A stretch of DNA of 64,000 nucleotides from assembly GCF_900604315.1 (NCBI RefSeq), contig NZ_LR026978.1, forward strand, positions 2,618,325 through 2,682,324, in the 5' to 3' direction. A model generated the notes under the pieces. That model was not told the origin of the DNA and made no database searches. It saw nothing but the letters and a program-made list of their open reading frames with translations. Positions 16,408 through 23,883 of this stretch are shown here, piece after piece (within the stretch, counting starts at the first letter, position 1; each line of letters begins with the position of its first letter). This stretch comes from [Erwinia] mediterraneensis (GTDB taxonomy: Bacteria; Pseudomonadota; Gammaproteobacteria; Enterobacterales; Enterobacteriaceae). Both the position numbers and the translations under genes were made by a program.

Positions 16408-17228
16408 TGCCTCCGTTTCTCTGCTGGCAGACGGTGTGAGACAAAAGGACGCTCATCGTCAGTGATAACCTGCTCCTCCGAGCCGCTGAGCACTACATGC
16501 CGAAGCACGCCGCTAAAAGCCAGCTCAAGATTTTCAGAGGTGAAGGTGGTGGCTGTCGGGCCACTCGCCAGCACAGTGCCTTTCACCATCACGGTGTAAT
16601 CACAGAAGCCGGTGACCGAGCCCAGGTTATGGGTTGAAACCAGCATGGTTTTGCCTTCGTCGCGCAACTCGCCAAGTAAACTGATGATGCGGGCTTCCGT
16701 TTTCACATCGACGCCGGTAAATGGTTCATCCAGCAGTATGACTTCCCCTTGCTGCGCAATCGCGCGCGCCAGAAAAACGCGTTTTTTCTGCCCGCCGGAG
16801 AGTTCGCCGATTTGACGATGGCGAAACGCCAGCATATCCACGCGCTCCAGAGCCTCAGTGACGATACGGCGATCGACTTCTTTTGGCCTGCGCAACATGC
16901 TCATATGCCCGTAGCGGCCCATCATCACGACATCCTCCACCAGCACCGGGAATGACCAGTCTACTTCTTCCGATTGCGGCACATAGGCGACAAGGCTGCG
17001 TCGTAAGGCCTGCCGTGTGGGCATACCCAGAATTGAAATGCTTCCAGCTGCCAGACGGACAAACCCCATTATCGCCTTAAACAGTGTTGACTTACCGGAG
17101 CCATTAACGCCGACCAGGGCGGCAATTGCGCCACCCGGCACATTGAAGGTCGTGTCCCGCAATGCCGTATGTCCATTTCGGTAAGTGACCGTAACCTGTG
17201 ACACGGAAATACCTGCAGGCTGAATCAT
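16404..17228 (-). CDS. sitB: Manganese/iron ABC importer, ATPase
   Basis: 274 residues, complete ABC ATPase: Walker [10 protein letters not shown] near residue 38, Q-loop in VPQSEEVDW, signature LSGGQKKR near 145, Walker [13 protein letters not shown] near 163, and switch His in VSTHNLG. The C-terminal extension of about 35 residues after the core is common in the metal-transport subfamily. Only three bases separate it from sitA. Confidence 0.93.
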   Translation of the reverse strand: MIQPAGISVSQVTVTYRNGHTALRDTTFNVPGGAIAALVGVNGSGKSTLFKAIMGFVRLAAGSISILGMPTRQALRRSLVAYVPQSEEVDWSFPVLVEDVVMMGRYGHMSMLRRPKEVDRRIVTEALERVDMLAFRHRQIGELSGGQKKRVFLARAIAQQGEVILLDEPFTGVDVKTEARIISLLGELRDEGKTMLVSTHNLGSVTGFCDYTVMVKGTVLASGPTATTFTSENLELAFSGVLRHVVLSGSEEQVITDDERPFVSHRLPAEKRRQ

Positions 17229-17231
17229 TAT

Positions 17232-18140
17232 TTACTCCTTCATGCCATCTGTAATCCCCTGCACCAGTGTGCGGGAGGTGACATTCAGCAGATCGATATA
17301 GGTCGGTACCGGACCTTCTTCCGCACTGAGCGAGTCGACATACAGCACGCCGCCGTAATGCGCGCCGGTTTCACGGGCCACCTGACGCGCCGGTTTATCA
17401 GAAATGGTGCTTTCACTGAAGATTGCCGGGATACGGTTTTTCCTGACCGCATCAATCACTTTACGCACCTGCTGCGGCGTTCCCTGTTGATCGGCGTTGA
17501 CTGGCCACAAATAGAGCTCTTTCAGCCCCAAATCGCGCGCCAGATAGGAGAATGCGCCCTCGCTGGTAACTATCCAGCGCTGGTGCTGCGGAATGACAGC
17601 GATTTGCTGACGCAGCGGTTCAAGCGTCGCGGTGATCTGTTTCTTATAGACTTCGGCATTGCGTTGATAGGTTTCAGCGTTATCCGGATCGTATTTCATG
17701 AATGCGTCACGAATATTATCAACGTAAATCAGGGCGTTATCAGGCGACATCCATGCGTGAGGGTTTGGCTTGCCATTATAAGGGCCGTCGGTTATCCCCA
17801 TCGGCTGGATGCCCTCAGTGACGATCACTTCCGGAACGCCTTTGAGATGCTGATAGAAGCGCTGAAACCACAGCTCCAGGTTCATGCCGTTAGCCAGAAT
17901 CAGCTGCGCGCCTTGCGCGCGTTTTATATCGCCTGGGGTTGGCTGATATTCGTGAATTTCCGCGCCGGGTTTCGTGATGGAGGTGACTTCTGCGGCGTCG
18001 CCCGCCACGTTTTTCGCCATATCGGCGATAACGGTAAAGGTGGTAATCACCTTAAATTTTTCCGCAGCGCAGACGCCGGTTGTCGCTGCGGCTAAAACAA
18101 CACTCATCAGGGCTACCGCTATTCTTCTCGCTGCGCGCAT
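17232..18140 (-). CDS. sitA: Manganese/iron-binding periplasmic protein
   Basis: 302 residues, cluster A-I metal-binding protein. A Sec signal peptide (MRAARRIAVALMSVVLAAATTGVCAAE) is followed by the metal ligands expected in the family: His in IHEYQPTPGD, His in NPHAWMSPDN, Glu in VTSEGAFSYLARDLGLK and Asp in LYVDSLS. It delivers Mn(II)/Fe(II) to SitCD. It is the first gene of the operon and its promoter carries two MntR-type boxes. Housekeeping in many enterics and important under oxidative stress or metal limitation. Confidence 0.93.
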   Translation of the reverse strand: MRAARRIAVALMSVVLAAATTGVCAAEKFKVITTFTVIADMAKNVAGDAAEVTSITKPGAEIHEYQPTPGDIKRAQGAQLILANGMNLELWFQRFYQHLKGVPEVIVTEGIQPMGITDGPYNGKPNPHAWMSPDNALIYVDNIRDAFMKYDPDNAETYQRNAEVYKKQITATLEPLRQQIAVIPQHQRWIVTSEGAFSYLARDLGLKELYLWPVNADQQGTPQQVRKVIDAVRKNRIPAIFSESTISDKPARQVARETGAHYGGVLYVDSLSAEEGPVPTYIDLLNVTSRTLVQGITDGMKE

Positions 18141-18169
18141 ATCGACTCCCCGGAATTGGTTAAAATTAG

Positions 18170-18208
18170 ATCATAGTTAGCATAGGCTATATTAAATAGC
18201 ATAGGCTA
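18170..18208 (-). promoter_or_regulatory. sit promoter with two tandem MntR-type operators
   Basis: On the + strand TAGC-ATAG-GCTA occurs at 18178-18189 and again at 18197-18208, a 19-bp repeat. It matches the inverted-repeat core TAGC-N4-GCTA of enteric MntR boxes. A -10 hexamer TATGAT (minus strand, 18170-18175) lies just downstream of the first box, so MntR bound to manganese would block the promoter. No good Fur box is evident. Confidence 0.75.
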
Positions 18209-18408
18209 TATCGGAATGAAGATATTTCTTGTTTCTGCTCGCGGGCGTGTCTGAAAGGGATGTCAGGAAGAGGGCAACAGGCTGCAGGCCAGCGCTGGAG
18301 ATAAGCTATGTGAAGGGCTTCACCTGATAAGCGCTTTTCACTGAGGATGCCCGTGTCTGCCGGGGCAGGACGAGGAGAGGCGCACCGCGGGTAAGCGACA
18401 TGCGCACG

Positions 18409-19398
18409 CTACAGGGTATCACCACTGTCGATCTGATAATCCAGACGTACGCTGGTGGCGCTTTTTTTGTTATCCAGACGATTAATTACCAGCTCCGCCG
18501 CCACACGACCGATATCGAAGCGCGGCGTTATCACGGTAGCAATCTGGCATAAGTTTGCCTGCGAAACATCCAGACCGTGAAAACCGACAATGGCGATCTG
18601 TTCCGGTACGCGTATGCCGCGCGCCTGACACTCCAGCAGAACGCCTACCGCCAGATCATCGTTGGTACAGAACACCGCGTCAGTTTCAGGGTAGCGCGTC
18701 AGCATCTGCCGGAAAAGTTTACGTCCCAGCGGAATAGAAGAAATTTCGCCCGGCGCAATATAACTGGCAGCAAGCCCCTGCGCTGCCAGCGCTTTTTGCA
18801 GACCAGCAAAACGTTTTATATCGCGCGCATCATGCATCGAGCCGATAAAGGTAATCCGCTTTTTATCGCGAGCCAGCAGCAGGGCGGCCACATCCATTGC
18901 CGCTTGTTGGTTATCAAAGCCAACCTGGATATCCAGAAAGTCGTCATTAATATCCATCAATTCAGCAATGGGGATCCCCGCGCTTTTCAGATAATTCAGC
19001 GCACGCGGCGTATGAGATTTATCCGTCAACAGGAGGGCGTCGATATTATAGGAGAGCAGATTAATAATCTGCTGCTCTTCCCGTTCGGGGTCATATTCTG
19101 AGTTAGAAATAATGGTCTGATACTGAAAAGCGGCGGCTGTCTGCTGCACACCAGCCAGTAAATCGGAAAAGATATGATTCTGAAATGAGGGGATAATAAT
19201 GCCGATGGTTTTACTGCGTGATGTAAATAAAATCTCAGGCGCCCGGTTAGGAATATAATGATGCGCTTCCATTGCAGCTGAAATAATTTCACGGCTTTTT
19301 TGCGAAACCTGATTCGGATCGCGCAGGTAACGGCTGACGGTCATACGTGTCAGGCCAGTTACATCGGCGATATCCTGCAATGTCATGCGTTTCTTCAT
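18409..19398 (-). CDS. LacI-family regulator, GntR/IdnR type
   Basis: 329 residues from ATG 19398 (preceded by a GGGGA ribosome site; an upstream in-frame ATG at 19416 is possible). The N-terminal helix-turn-helix reads TLQDIADVTGLTRMTVSRYLRDP with the hinge AMEAHHYIPNRAPEIL. The periplasmic-binding-protein-like core contains SKTIGIIIPSFQNHIFSDLL and CTNDDLAVGVLLECQARGI. Closest in style to gluconate/idonate repressors. It follows the MFS gene by about 100 bp in the same direction, downstream of idnO. It is the natural candidate for binding the ATGTTA-N4-TAACAT operators at 21693-21722 and 28784-28813. Confidence 0.85.
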   Translation of the reverse strand: MKKRMTLQDIADVTGLTRMTVSRYLRDPNQVSQKSREIISAAMEAHHYIPNRAPEILFTSRSKTIGIIIPSFQNHIFSDLLAGVQQTAAAFQYQTIISNSEYDPEREEQQIINLLSYNIDALLLTDKSHTPRALNYLKSAGIPIAELMDINDDFLDIQVGFDNQQAAMDVAALLLARDKKRITFIGSMHDARDIKRFAGLQKALAAQGLAASYIAPGEISSIPLGRKLFRQMLTRYPETDAVFCTNDDLAVGVLLECQARGIRVPEQIAIVGFHGLDVSQANLCQIATVITPRFDIGRVAAELVINRLDNKKSATSVRLDYQIDSGDTL

Positions 19399-19499
19399 TA
19401 AATTCCCCGGAGGCATTTATCCTATTGTTTCTGGTACAAAAGTCTCCAGGGATTATTCCACAGAACAAAGAACGATAACAAGCGTACTGCCCGCGCCTT

Positions 19500-20795
19500 T
19501 TATCCGGAATGGCTGACTTCAGCAATCGGCGTCGGTTCGCTGTCGGTGTGCACACGTACCTGGCGCATCAGGAATACTGAAGCCAGCAATGCCACCGCCA
19601 TAAAGGTATAAGAGGCACCCGGCGAACCAGTAAGGCCATTCATATAACCGACCAGCCAGGCTCCCAGGAAGGCCCCCAGGGCACCGCAGCTGTTAATCAG
19701 GCCCATGGAGACGCCGGAAACATTTTTCGGCAGCAGTTCCGGGATCAGGGCGAAGAAAGGTCCGTAAGGCGCATACATACAGGCTGCCGCCAGAACCAGA
19801 AGTCCGTAGGAGAGCCAGAAGTGCGCATCGCCCAGCAGGTAAGAGCTGAAAAATGCAACGGATGCCAGTAACAGCAGCGGCCAGACGAACAGTTTACGGT
19901 TCTGAAATTTATCGGAGGCCCAGGAAACCAGTAGCATCAGCGTAATGGCTGCCAGGTAAGGCAGGGCGGAGAGCCAGCCGACGGAGACGATATCAATTTT
20001 TGCCGCAGAGCGCAGGATAGAAGGCATCCACATCATCAGGCCGTAAACGCCAATACTCCACAACGCATGAACGGCGCACAGTTTGATCACATTACCGGAG
20101 CGCAGGGCCTTGCCATAATTACGGACCGGCTTGATGCCCTGTTGTTCCTGCTCCATGGCGTTAGCAAGAGCCTGCTTTTCCCGGGCATTCAGCCAGCTGA
20201 CTTCAGAAGGTTTATCGCGTACCACATACCACCACACGGCCGCCCACAGCACAGCAGGGAGTCCCTCGATAATAAACATTTCCCGCCAGCCGTAAGCATG
20301 GATCAGGTAACCGGAAACGATAGACATCCAGAGCACCGTGACCGGATTACCCAGAATCAGAAAAGTATTGGCGCGTGAGCGCTCTGCGCGGGTAAACCAG
20401 TTGCTGATATAAATCAGCATCGCAGGCATTACGGCTGCTTCCACCACACCCAGCGTAAAGCGGATGACCATCAGCGTGGGTATATTACTCACCAGACCGG
20501 TGGCGGTCGCACAGAGGCCCCACAAAATCAGGCTGCATAACACCAGCTTACGCACGCTGCGTTTTACCGCGTAAATCGCGCCGGGAACCTGAAAAAAGAA
20601 ATAGCCCAGGAAAAACAGCGCGCCTGTCAGAGAAGAGATCCCTTTGGTAATACCGAGATCGCGGTCAATGCCCGCCGCCGAGGCAAAACCGTAATTTGCC
20701 CGATCCAGATAAGCCAGACTGTAGGTGATAAAAATCACCGGCATTAAATACCACCATCTTTTCGGGCTAAGTTTATTTATTGCGTTCATCATCAT
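19500..20795 (-). CDS. MFS transporter, anion:cation symporter family, for a sugar acid
   Basis: 431 residues, 12 predicted membrane segments with the central cytoplasmic loop (VVRDKPSEVSWLNAREKQALANAMEQEQQG, about residues 192-221). The YSLAYLDRANYGFASA motif in helix 1 and FFQVPGAIYAVKRSVRKLV are typical of the ACS family, which includes carriers of gluconate, 2-ketogluconate, galactarate and rhamnonate. Gene context (idnO upstream, LacI regulator downstream) suggests uptake of 5-ketogluconate or a similar acid. The start is uncertain by three codons (ATG ATG ATG). It replaces the GntP-type IdnT found in the E. coli idn operon. Confidence 0.85.
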   Translation of the reverse strand: MMMNAINKLSPKRWWYLMPVIFITYSLAYLDRANYGFASAAGIDRDLGITKGISSLTGALFFLGYFFFQVPGAIYAVKRSVRKLVLCSLILWGLCATATGLVSNIPTLMVIRFTLGVVEAAVMPAMLIYISNWFTRAERSRANTFLILGNPVTVLWMSIVSGYLIHAYGWREMFIIEGLPAVLWAAVWWYVVRDKPSEVSWLNAREKQALANAMEQEQQGIKPVRNYGKALRSGNVIKLCAVHALWSIGVYGLMMWMPSILRSAAKIDIVSVGWLSALPYLAAITLMLLVSWASDKFQNRKLFVWPLLLLASVAFFSSYLLGDAHFWLSYGLLVLAAACMYAPYGPFFALIPELLPKNVSGVSMGLINSCGALGAFLGAWLVGYMNGLTGSPGASYTFMAVALLASVFLMRQVRVHTDSEPTPIAEVSHSG

Positions 20796-20840
20796 TCTTC
20801 CCTCAGGCTAAAGTTCTTTATTCAGGGCGCAACTATCCTG

Positions 20841-20864
20841 TGATGACGAAATTATTCGTCATCA
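20841..20864. repeat. Perfect 10-bp inverted repeat between idnO and the MFS gene
   Basis: TGATGACGAA and TTCGTCATCA flank the 4-base loop ATTA. No T-tract follows on either strand, so it is not a standard terminator. It may be a processing or attenuation hairpin in the idnO-MFS mRNA or a regulator site. Confidence 0.6.
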
Positions 20865-20897
20865 GAAAGGCAAGCGGTAAATTAAATGTGCAGTACG

Positions 20898-21662
20898 TCA
20901 GACGGAGGCCAGCATGCCACCATCAACAAAAATAATATGACCGTTAACAAAATCAGAGGCCTGTGAGGAGAGAAATACGGCTGAGCCAATTAATTCCTGC
21001 GGCTTTCCCCAGCGGGCTGCGGGGGTTCTTTTATATAACCAGTCGGAAAAATCTTTATCATTGACCAGCGGTGCGGTCATTTCCGTAGCAAAATAGCCGG
21101 GTGCGATACCATTCACCTGAATATTATGTCTGGCCAGTTCCACACACATGCCTTTGGTCAGCATTTTTACTGCCCCTTTTGATGCGGCATAGGGCGTAAT
21201 GGTCTCTCGTCCCAGTTCACTCTGCATCGAACAGATATTAATAATTTTGCCCTGTTTCCGCTGCGACATATAACGGGCAACCTGTTGCGATACTAAAAAA
21301 ACGGCGCGCTGGTTAACATCAATCACCTTGTCCCATTCCTCTACCGGGAACTCAGTGAAAGGATAGCGCCGCTGAATACCGGCATTATTAATCAGGATAT
21401 CGACAGGGCCGGTTTGCGTTTCAATAGTCTCAATAGCGTTTTTCACACCTGCGGCATCGGTAACATCAAAGGCATAACCTTGTGCAGTGATTTTCAAATC
21501 GCGTAAGCGCGCAACAGCGTTGTCGACGCGCGCCTGATCGCGACCGTTTACAATAATCTCTGCGCCATACTCTCCCAGGCCCTGCGCCATTAAAAATCCC
21601 AGTCCCTGGGTTGAGCCGGTAATCAGTGCGCGTTTGCCTGTTAAGTCAAATAAGTTTTCCAT
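20898..21662 (-). CDS. idnO: Gluconate 5-dehydrogenase (5-keto-D-gluconate reductase)
   Basis: 254 residues, the length of E. coli IdnO, and very similar along its whole length. Short-chain dehydrogenase with TGSTQGLG cofactor loop (residues 15-22), NNAGIQRRYPFTEFPVEEWD, catalytic Ser in NICSMQSELG, catalytic YAASK (residues about 159-163), and the closing NGHIIFVDGGML. It interconverts 5-ketogluconate and D-gluconate with NAD(P)H. It is the first gene of a probable idnO-MFS-lacI operon and has a double operator upstream. idnD and a gluconate kinase are not in the window. Confidence 0.9.
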   Translation of the reverse strand: MENLFDLTGKRALITGSTQGLGFLMAQGLGEYGAEIIVNGRDQARVDNAVARLRDLKITAQGYAFDVTDAAGVKNAIETIETQTGPVDILINNAGIQRRYPFTEFPVEEWDKVIDVNQRAVFLVSQQVARYMSQRKQGKIINICSMQSELGRETITPYAASKGAVKMLTKGMCVELARHNIQVNGIAPGYFATEMTAPLVNDKDFSDWLYKRTPAARWGKPQELIGSAVFLSSQASDFVNGHIIFVDGGMLASV

Positions 21663-21692
21663 ACTGTCACCGCATTTTCAGCTGTTTGTGAT

Positions 21693-21722
21693 CTGTTACG
21701 CGTAACTGTATACGCGTAACAG
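21693..21722. promoter_or_regulatory. Double GntR/IdnR-type operator upstream of idnO
   Basis: A 30-bp element with perfect 12-bp arms CTGTTACGCGTA (21693-21704) and TACGCGTAACAG (21711-21722). It can be read as two 16-bp operators, CTGTTA-CGCG-TAACTG (21693-21708) and TGTATA-CGCG-TAACAG (21707-21722), whose centres are 14 bp apart. Both follow the ATGTTA-N4-TAACAT pattern of gluconate repressors. It lies 31 bp before the idnO start and between idnO and the divergent TetR gene. Confidence 0.78.
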
Positions 21723-21849
21723 TTAAATACAAGCGTCCTGCCGCACGCTGAGCAGGATTATTTGCGATGTGTGATCAAGCCTGAATTTCCAGGGCAGATA
21801 AAACAGCGGCAAGCCTGTGTTTGTCAGTAAAAAGCAAAAACTTTGCAAA

Positions 21850-21869
21850 AGTAAAACGATCGCTTTACT
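21850..21869. promoter_or_regulatory. Putative TetR-family operator before the TetR gene
   Basis: AGTAAA (21850-21855) and TTTACT (21864-21869) flank ACGATCGC, forming an almost perfect 20-bp palindrome centred on CGATCG. It ends 8 bases before the TetR start codon, a typical autoregulatory position. Confidence 0.6.
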
Positions 21870-21877
21870 TTTACAGC

Positions 21878-22417
21878 ATGGACAAAAAACAAGACATTCT
21901 TCAGGCAGCGGAGTGGTTGTTCTATAACAATGGCTTTCATGCCACCAGTACAGACCGTATATGCAGCGAGGCGGGCGTCTCGACGCGTACGCTCTATCGC
22001 TATTTCCCTTCACGCGAGATCCTGACTCAGTGCGTGATGGAAGAACGTAAAAATCGCTTTTTCGCTGCGCTACAACCGCCCGGGCACCCGGAAGCGATCG
22101 GCACGCTTTTTCGGGTGCTGGAGCAGTGGATGCTGGAGCAGGGGGCGCTGGGCTGCTTTTTTATCAAAGCATGGGGCGAATATGCCGGGGAGGATCAGCA
22201 ACTGGCGGCACAAGCGCTGGATTTTCGCTATGCGTTGCGTGCCTATATCGCCGCCTGTGTCAGAGAGACGGGGCGGAGTAACAGCGACACGCTGGTGAAT
22301 GCCCTGTGGATGCTGTTTGAAGGTGCGGTAACCACCGCCCTGATCACCGGGTCTGCCGCCGCTGTGCATGCCGGCAACGCGGCTCTACTCCTGATGGACA
22401 GCAGTAAGGAACCCTAA
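21878..22417 (+). CDS. TetR-family transcriptional regulator
   Basis: 179 residues from ATG 21878; the longer frame starting at 21821 runs through the operator palindrome and is rejected. The N-terminal DNA-binding domain has ILQAAEWLFYNNGFHATSTDRICSEAGVSTRTLYRYFPSREIL (residues 6-48), the canonical TetR helix-turn-helix. The C-terminal ligand domain ends in LWMLFEGAVTTALITGS and HAGNAALLLM. Its stop overlaps the start of the MFS gene (TAATG), so it probably controls that exporter. Ligand unknown. Confidence 0.88.
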   Translation: MDKKQDILQAAEWLFYNNGFHATSTDRICSEAGVSTRTLYRYFPSREILTQCVMEERKNRFFAALQPPGHPEAIGTLFRVLEQWMLEQGALGCFFIKAWGEYAGEDQQLAAQALDFRYALRAYIAACVRETGRSNSDTLVNALWMLFEGAVTTALITGSAAAVHAGNAALLLMDSSKEP

Positions 22418-23550
22418 TGAGAGCTTCTGTTGCGCTTGGCGTCACGGGTTTTTCCCTGATTGCCGTCACTTATGGCATGGCCCGCTTCTCATGGGGGCTG
22501 ATGATGCCAGCGGTCGTCACAGAGATCCCTTTCAGCCCCGGCGTATCAGGTATTATTGCGGCCAGCAGTTACATGGCTTACTGCCTTTCGGCGCTGGGCG
22601 CTTCGCTGCTGGTTGCGCGTTTTGGCCCTCGTTTACCGGCGGTAACCTCCGTAGTCTGCGCGGCGGCGGGACTGGTGATGCTGGCCTGTGCTTTTTCCCC
22701 ACTAATGCTGGCCACCGGGCTGTTTATTGCCGGTTTGAGCTCCGGTCTGGCCTCTCCCTCTCTGGCGGGCGCAGTGACCCGCACCGTTTCTGAAAAGAAG
22801 CAGAATCTGGCGAATACCGTGATCAACGCCGGTACCGGGGCAGGGATTATTCTCTCTGTTCCGATATTACTGCTGATGCCGGGCGGCTGGCGCGCTGCCT
22901 GTATTACCTTCGGGGCCGCTGCGCTGCTCTGTTTGTTTCCCGTGCTGCGTTATCTGCCTGACGGTGCGCAGCAGGCGAGGGTGGAGAAAATTCGCTGGCG
23001 TGATGTATTTCTGAGTCAGCCCATGATGCGTCTTGCCATTATTGCCTTTATCAGCGGGATGGCCAGCGCAGCCTGGTGGAGTTTTGGTCCGGATATTTTG
23101 CGGCATCATAACGGCGTGGATGCAAAGAGTGCCAGCATGCTGTGGCTGGTCAGCGGCGGGGCGGGGATCGCGGGGGTGCTGACCGGGATAATGGCAAACT
23201 GGCTGAGTATGAAACAGATCTATCGTCTCTCCCAGCTCGCTATGGCGGCACCGCTGATTCTGCTGGCCTACAGCCATAGCTTCTCATGGTGGTTCATTCC
23301 GGCGGTTGCGCTTTGTGGTGCAGGTTATGTCATCCTCTCCGGCGTGTTATTGGTCTGGGGCGCGACCTCAGGGATAGTGTCGCCTGCAGCAGGCGTTAGT
23401 ATGGCCTTCTTTATGCTGGCGGCGGGCCAGGTAACGGGGTCGGTGGTTTTTGGCCAAATTTACGCACAGGCAGGAGCGGCTCTGGCGCTGACAGGATTTG
23501 CCCTGTTATCTCTGTTGATGATGTTCCTCACCGCAGAAAAGAACCGCTGA
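22417..23550 (+). CDS. MFS transporter paired with TetR regulator
   Basis: 377 residues with about 12 hydrophobic segments. The opening VTGFSLIAVTYGMARFSWGLMMPAV and the AGLSSGLASPSLAGAV segment resemble YbfB/YjiJ-like exporters. No loop or motif reveals a substrate. Coupling to a TetR gene suggests efflux of a small toxic or signal compound. A terminator lies 60 bp downstream. Confidence 0.82.
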   Translation: MRASVALGVTGFSLIAVTYGMARFSWGLMMPAVVTEIPFSPGVSGIIAASSYMAYCLSALGASLLVARFGPRLPAVTSVVCAAAGLVMLACAFSPLMLATGLFIAGLSSGLASPSLAGAVTRTVSEKKQNLANTVINAGTGAGIILSVPILLLMPGGWRAACITFGAAALLCLFPVLRYLPDGAQQARVEKIRWRDVFLSQPMMRLAIIAFISGMASAAWWSFGPDILRHHNGVDAKSASMLWLVSGGAGIAGVLTGIMANWLSMKQIYRLSQLAMAAPLILLAYSHSFSWWFIPAVALCGAGYVILSGVLLVWGATSGIVSPAAGVSMAFFMLAAGQVTGSVVFGQIYAQAGAALALTGFALLSLLMMFLTAEKNR

Positions 23551-23612
23551 CAAACCGGGAAGTCCGGTTTCGCCAGAGAGGTCGTTATTATCCGCTTTGC
23601 TTTTCGCATATC

Positions 23613-23634
23613 AGCCCGCCAGAGCGGGCTTTTC
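23613..23634 (+). terminator. Intrinsic terminator after the MFS gene
   Basis: AGCCCGC/GCGGGCT stem (23613-23619, 23624-23630), loop CAGA, then TTTT. A second hairpin, AAACCGG/CCGGTTT just after the stop codon, lacks a T-tract. Confidence 0.75.
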
Positions 23635-23805
23635 CTGCCATGTTCCTTTGTCGTTTTAACTCTGGTGTCGCACTCAGCGCTCTGAAAATCCTTTTTAATC
23701 GCTTCATTAATTACAACATTCTTAAAGAGAATTAACGAGTGCTTTCTGTGGCGCTGTGGTTGTATGTCGGTCGACATGCAGGCGAATACACTCAATATCT
23801 TTCGC

Positions 23806-23852
23806 TAATGTTACCGGTAAAGTGGTCGATAAATGTGACCTGGCTCACATTT
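23806..23852 (+). promoter_or_regulatory. Chemoreceptor promoter: sigma-28 element, GntR-like core and perfect CRP site
   Basis: A flagellar sigma-28 promoter is suggested by TAATGTTA (23806-23813), an 11-bp spacer, and GTCGATAA (23825-23832), 13 of 16 bases matching TAAAGTTT-N11-GCCGATAA. A CRP palindrome AAATGTGA-CCTGGC-TCACATTT (23831-23852) abuts the -10 and would cover the start site. ATGTTACCGGTAAAGT (23808-23823) includes TTACCGGTAA, the core of gluconate-repressor operators. The sigma-28 and CRP readings are strong by eye; the GntR-like reading is weaker. Confidence 0.65.
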
Positions 23853-23883
23853 GAATCTTTGGGTTACATTTTACGAGGTGGTT

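Noticed and set aside
21687..21703. CRP half-site TGTGA beside the idnO operator
   Set aside because: Only one half matches; the other (TTACG) does not resemble TCACA.
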